Shown piece by piece: positions 63,358 through 64,000 of a stretch of 64,000 bases of DNA; within the stretch, counting starts at the first letter, position 1; each line of letters begins with the position of its first letter. The stretch spans positions 62,001 through 126,000 of the forward strand of contig NZ_JAINVG010000011.1 in the NCBI RefSeq assembly GCF_020400725.1. The letters run 5' to 3'. This DNA comes from Streptomyces sp. NK15101 (GTDB taxonomy: Bacteria; Actinomycetota; Actinomycetes; Streptomycetales; Streptomycetaceae). The notes below the pieces were generated by a model. The model was given only the letters and a program-made list of their open reading frames with translations. It searched no databases and was not told the DNA's origin. Both the position numbers and the translations under genes were made by a program.

Positions 63358-64000
63358 TCACGGAGACATGTCCCAGGCCCCCACCGCACCGGCGAAGACG
63401 TCGGGGTTGTCGAACATGACGTTGTGGCCGGCGTCGGGGACGGTCACGACGTCCACGCCGGCGGCCCGGAGCCCGTCCGCACCGGCCAGGTCGCCGCTCA
63501 GCTCGCCCTGGAGGTAGACGCGCGGGACGCGCGAGTGGACGAACATCTCCCGCATCACGGGCTCGGTGCCCCGTACCAGGTGGGCGGCGGAGCGGTGCAG
63601 GGCCAGCGGGTCGGCCAGCCGCATGGTGGCCGCCCAGGCCGGGCCGACGTGCTCCAGGACACGGGCGAAGCCTCCGCCCCGTACGAACTCCTCCTCCGTG
63701 TACGACGCGATGCCGCTGCTGCCCGCCGTGGGTACCGGGAACGGGTCGAGGTTGCCCTCGGTGACGACGAGCCGTCCCACCAGGTCGGGCCTGCGGTGGG
63801 CGAGGACGATGGCGACCGAGCCGCCCATGCTGTGCCCGGCGATCACCCCGCCGCGCACCTGGGCCGCGTCGAGCGCGGCGGCCAGGGCGTCCGCGTGGCC
63901 CTCAAGGCTGTAGTCGAAGTCGACGGGCCGGTCACTGATGCCGTGCCCCGGCAGGTCGACGAAGAGGACCCGCCGGCCGGCGAGTTCGGGACGGGCCGCG
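63358..64000 (-). CDS. Alpha/beta hydrolase, 5' end outside the window
   Basis: The frame is open to the right edge. It contains VDLPGHGISDRPVDFDYSLE, the nucleophile elbow IAGHSMGGSVAIVL, and the base in VPDAGHNVMFDNPDVFAG. The acid position near VYLQGELSGDLAGADG lacks a clear GxxD. It resembles haloperoxidase- or esterase-like hydrolases. The substrate is unknown. Confidence 0.82.
   Translation of the reverse strand, partial: AARPELAGRRVLFVDLPGHGISDRPVDFDYSLEGHADALAAALDAAQVRGGVIAGHSMGGSVAIVLAHRRPDLVGRLVVTEGNLDPFPVPTAGSSGIASYTEEEFVRGGGFARVLEHVGPAWAATMRLADPLALHRSAAHLVRGTEPVMREMFVHSRVPRVYLQGELSGDLAGADGLRAAGVDVVTVPDAGHNVMFDNPDVFAGAVGAWDMSP

Overview
The window is very GC-rich DNA (about 72% G+C by eye) with strong third-position GC bias, GTG starts, four-base ATGA/GTGA gene overlaps and typical actinomycete families (CGNR zinc finger, DIP1984, HxlR, MerR, ECF/anti-sigma pairs, RTX-like and DNRLRE secreted proteins). 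It looks like a Streptomyces chromosome, probably an arm or other accessory region, because conserved core genes are scarce and decayed genes are common.

Layout. 1-8.4 kb: a partial membrane glycosyltransferase-like gene, then redox/stress genes: a zinc alcohol dehydrogenase with a small helical partner, a hemerythrin, and a molybdopterin oxidoreductase coupled to a ferritin-like protein. 8.4-12.8 kb: a type III PKS operon like srsABC (phenolic lipid synthase, methyltransferase, FAD monooxygenase) divergent from a UbiA prenyltransferase. 13-15.6 kb: a globin-reductase (flavohemoprotein-like) coupled to a PPOX-fold protein, with a MerR regulator alongside. 16.6-22.3 kb: regulators and small enzymes. 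22.8-26.5 kb: an operon joining an SNase-fold protein, a small dehydrogenase subunit, a GMC dehydrogenase with a Cys-rich motif and a histidine phosphatase. 26.7-33.4 kb: DUF6193, a chimeric isomerase, HupE-like protein, secreted phosphoesterase, MFS and a propeller protein. 33.5-35.4 kb: a lower-GC islet bounded by IS-like inverted ends, holding a tRNA-like structure and truncating a PAS gene. 35.5-43.1 kb: hydrolase, MBL/TetR pair, propeller protein, ArsR/MFS pair. 43.3-54.5 kb: SMI1-like protein, gene remnants, MpaB-type oxygenase, M4 metalloprotease, DUF2975/XRE pair, plasmid- or phage-like remnant, RTX-like protein. 55-57.7 kb: a cupredoxin operon divergent from an ECF sigma/anti-sigma pair. 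57.8-64 kb: decayed two-component genes, a frameshifted Ser/Thr kinase, hypotheticals, two IS5-type remnants and a partial hydrolase.

Two themes cut across the window. First, several good genes are broken by one base in a C or G/C run (MFS near 32303, 46923, kinase near 59201, also near 38550 and 55078). At three sites adding one C restores a natural ending or domain, so assembly errors must be excluded before calling pseudogenes. Second, the most unusual signals are a molybdopterin oxidoreductase in which all four usual [4Fe-4S] cysteine positions are replaced, and a 13-bp-stemmed tRNA-like structure inside a small inverted-repeat element.
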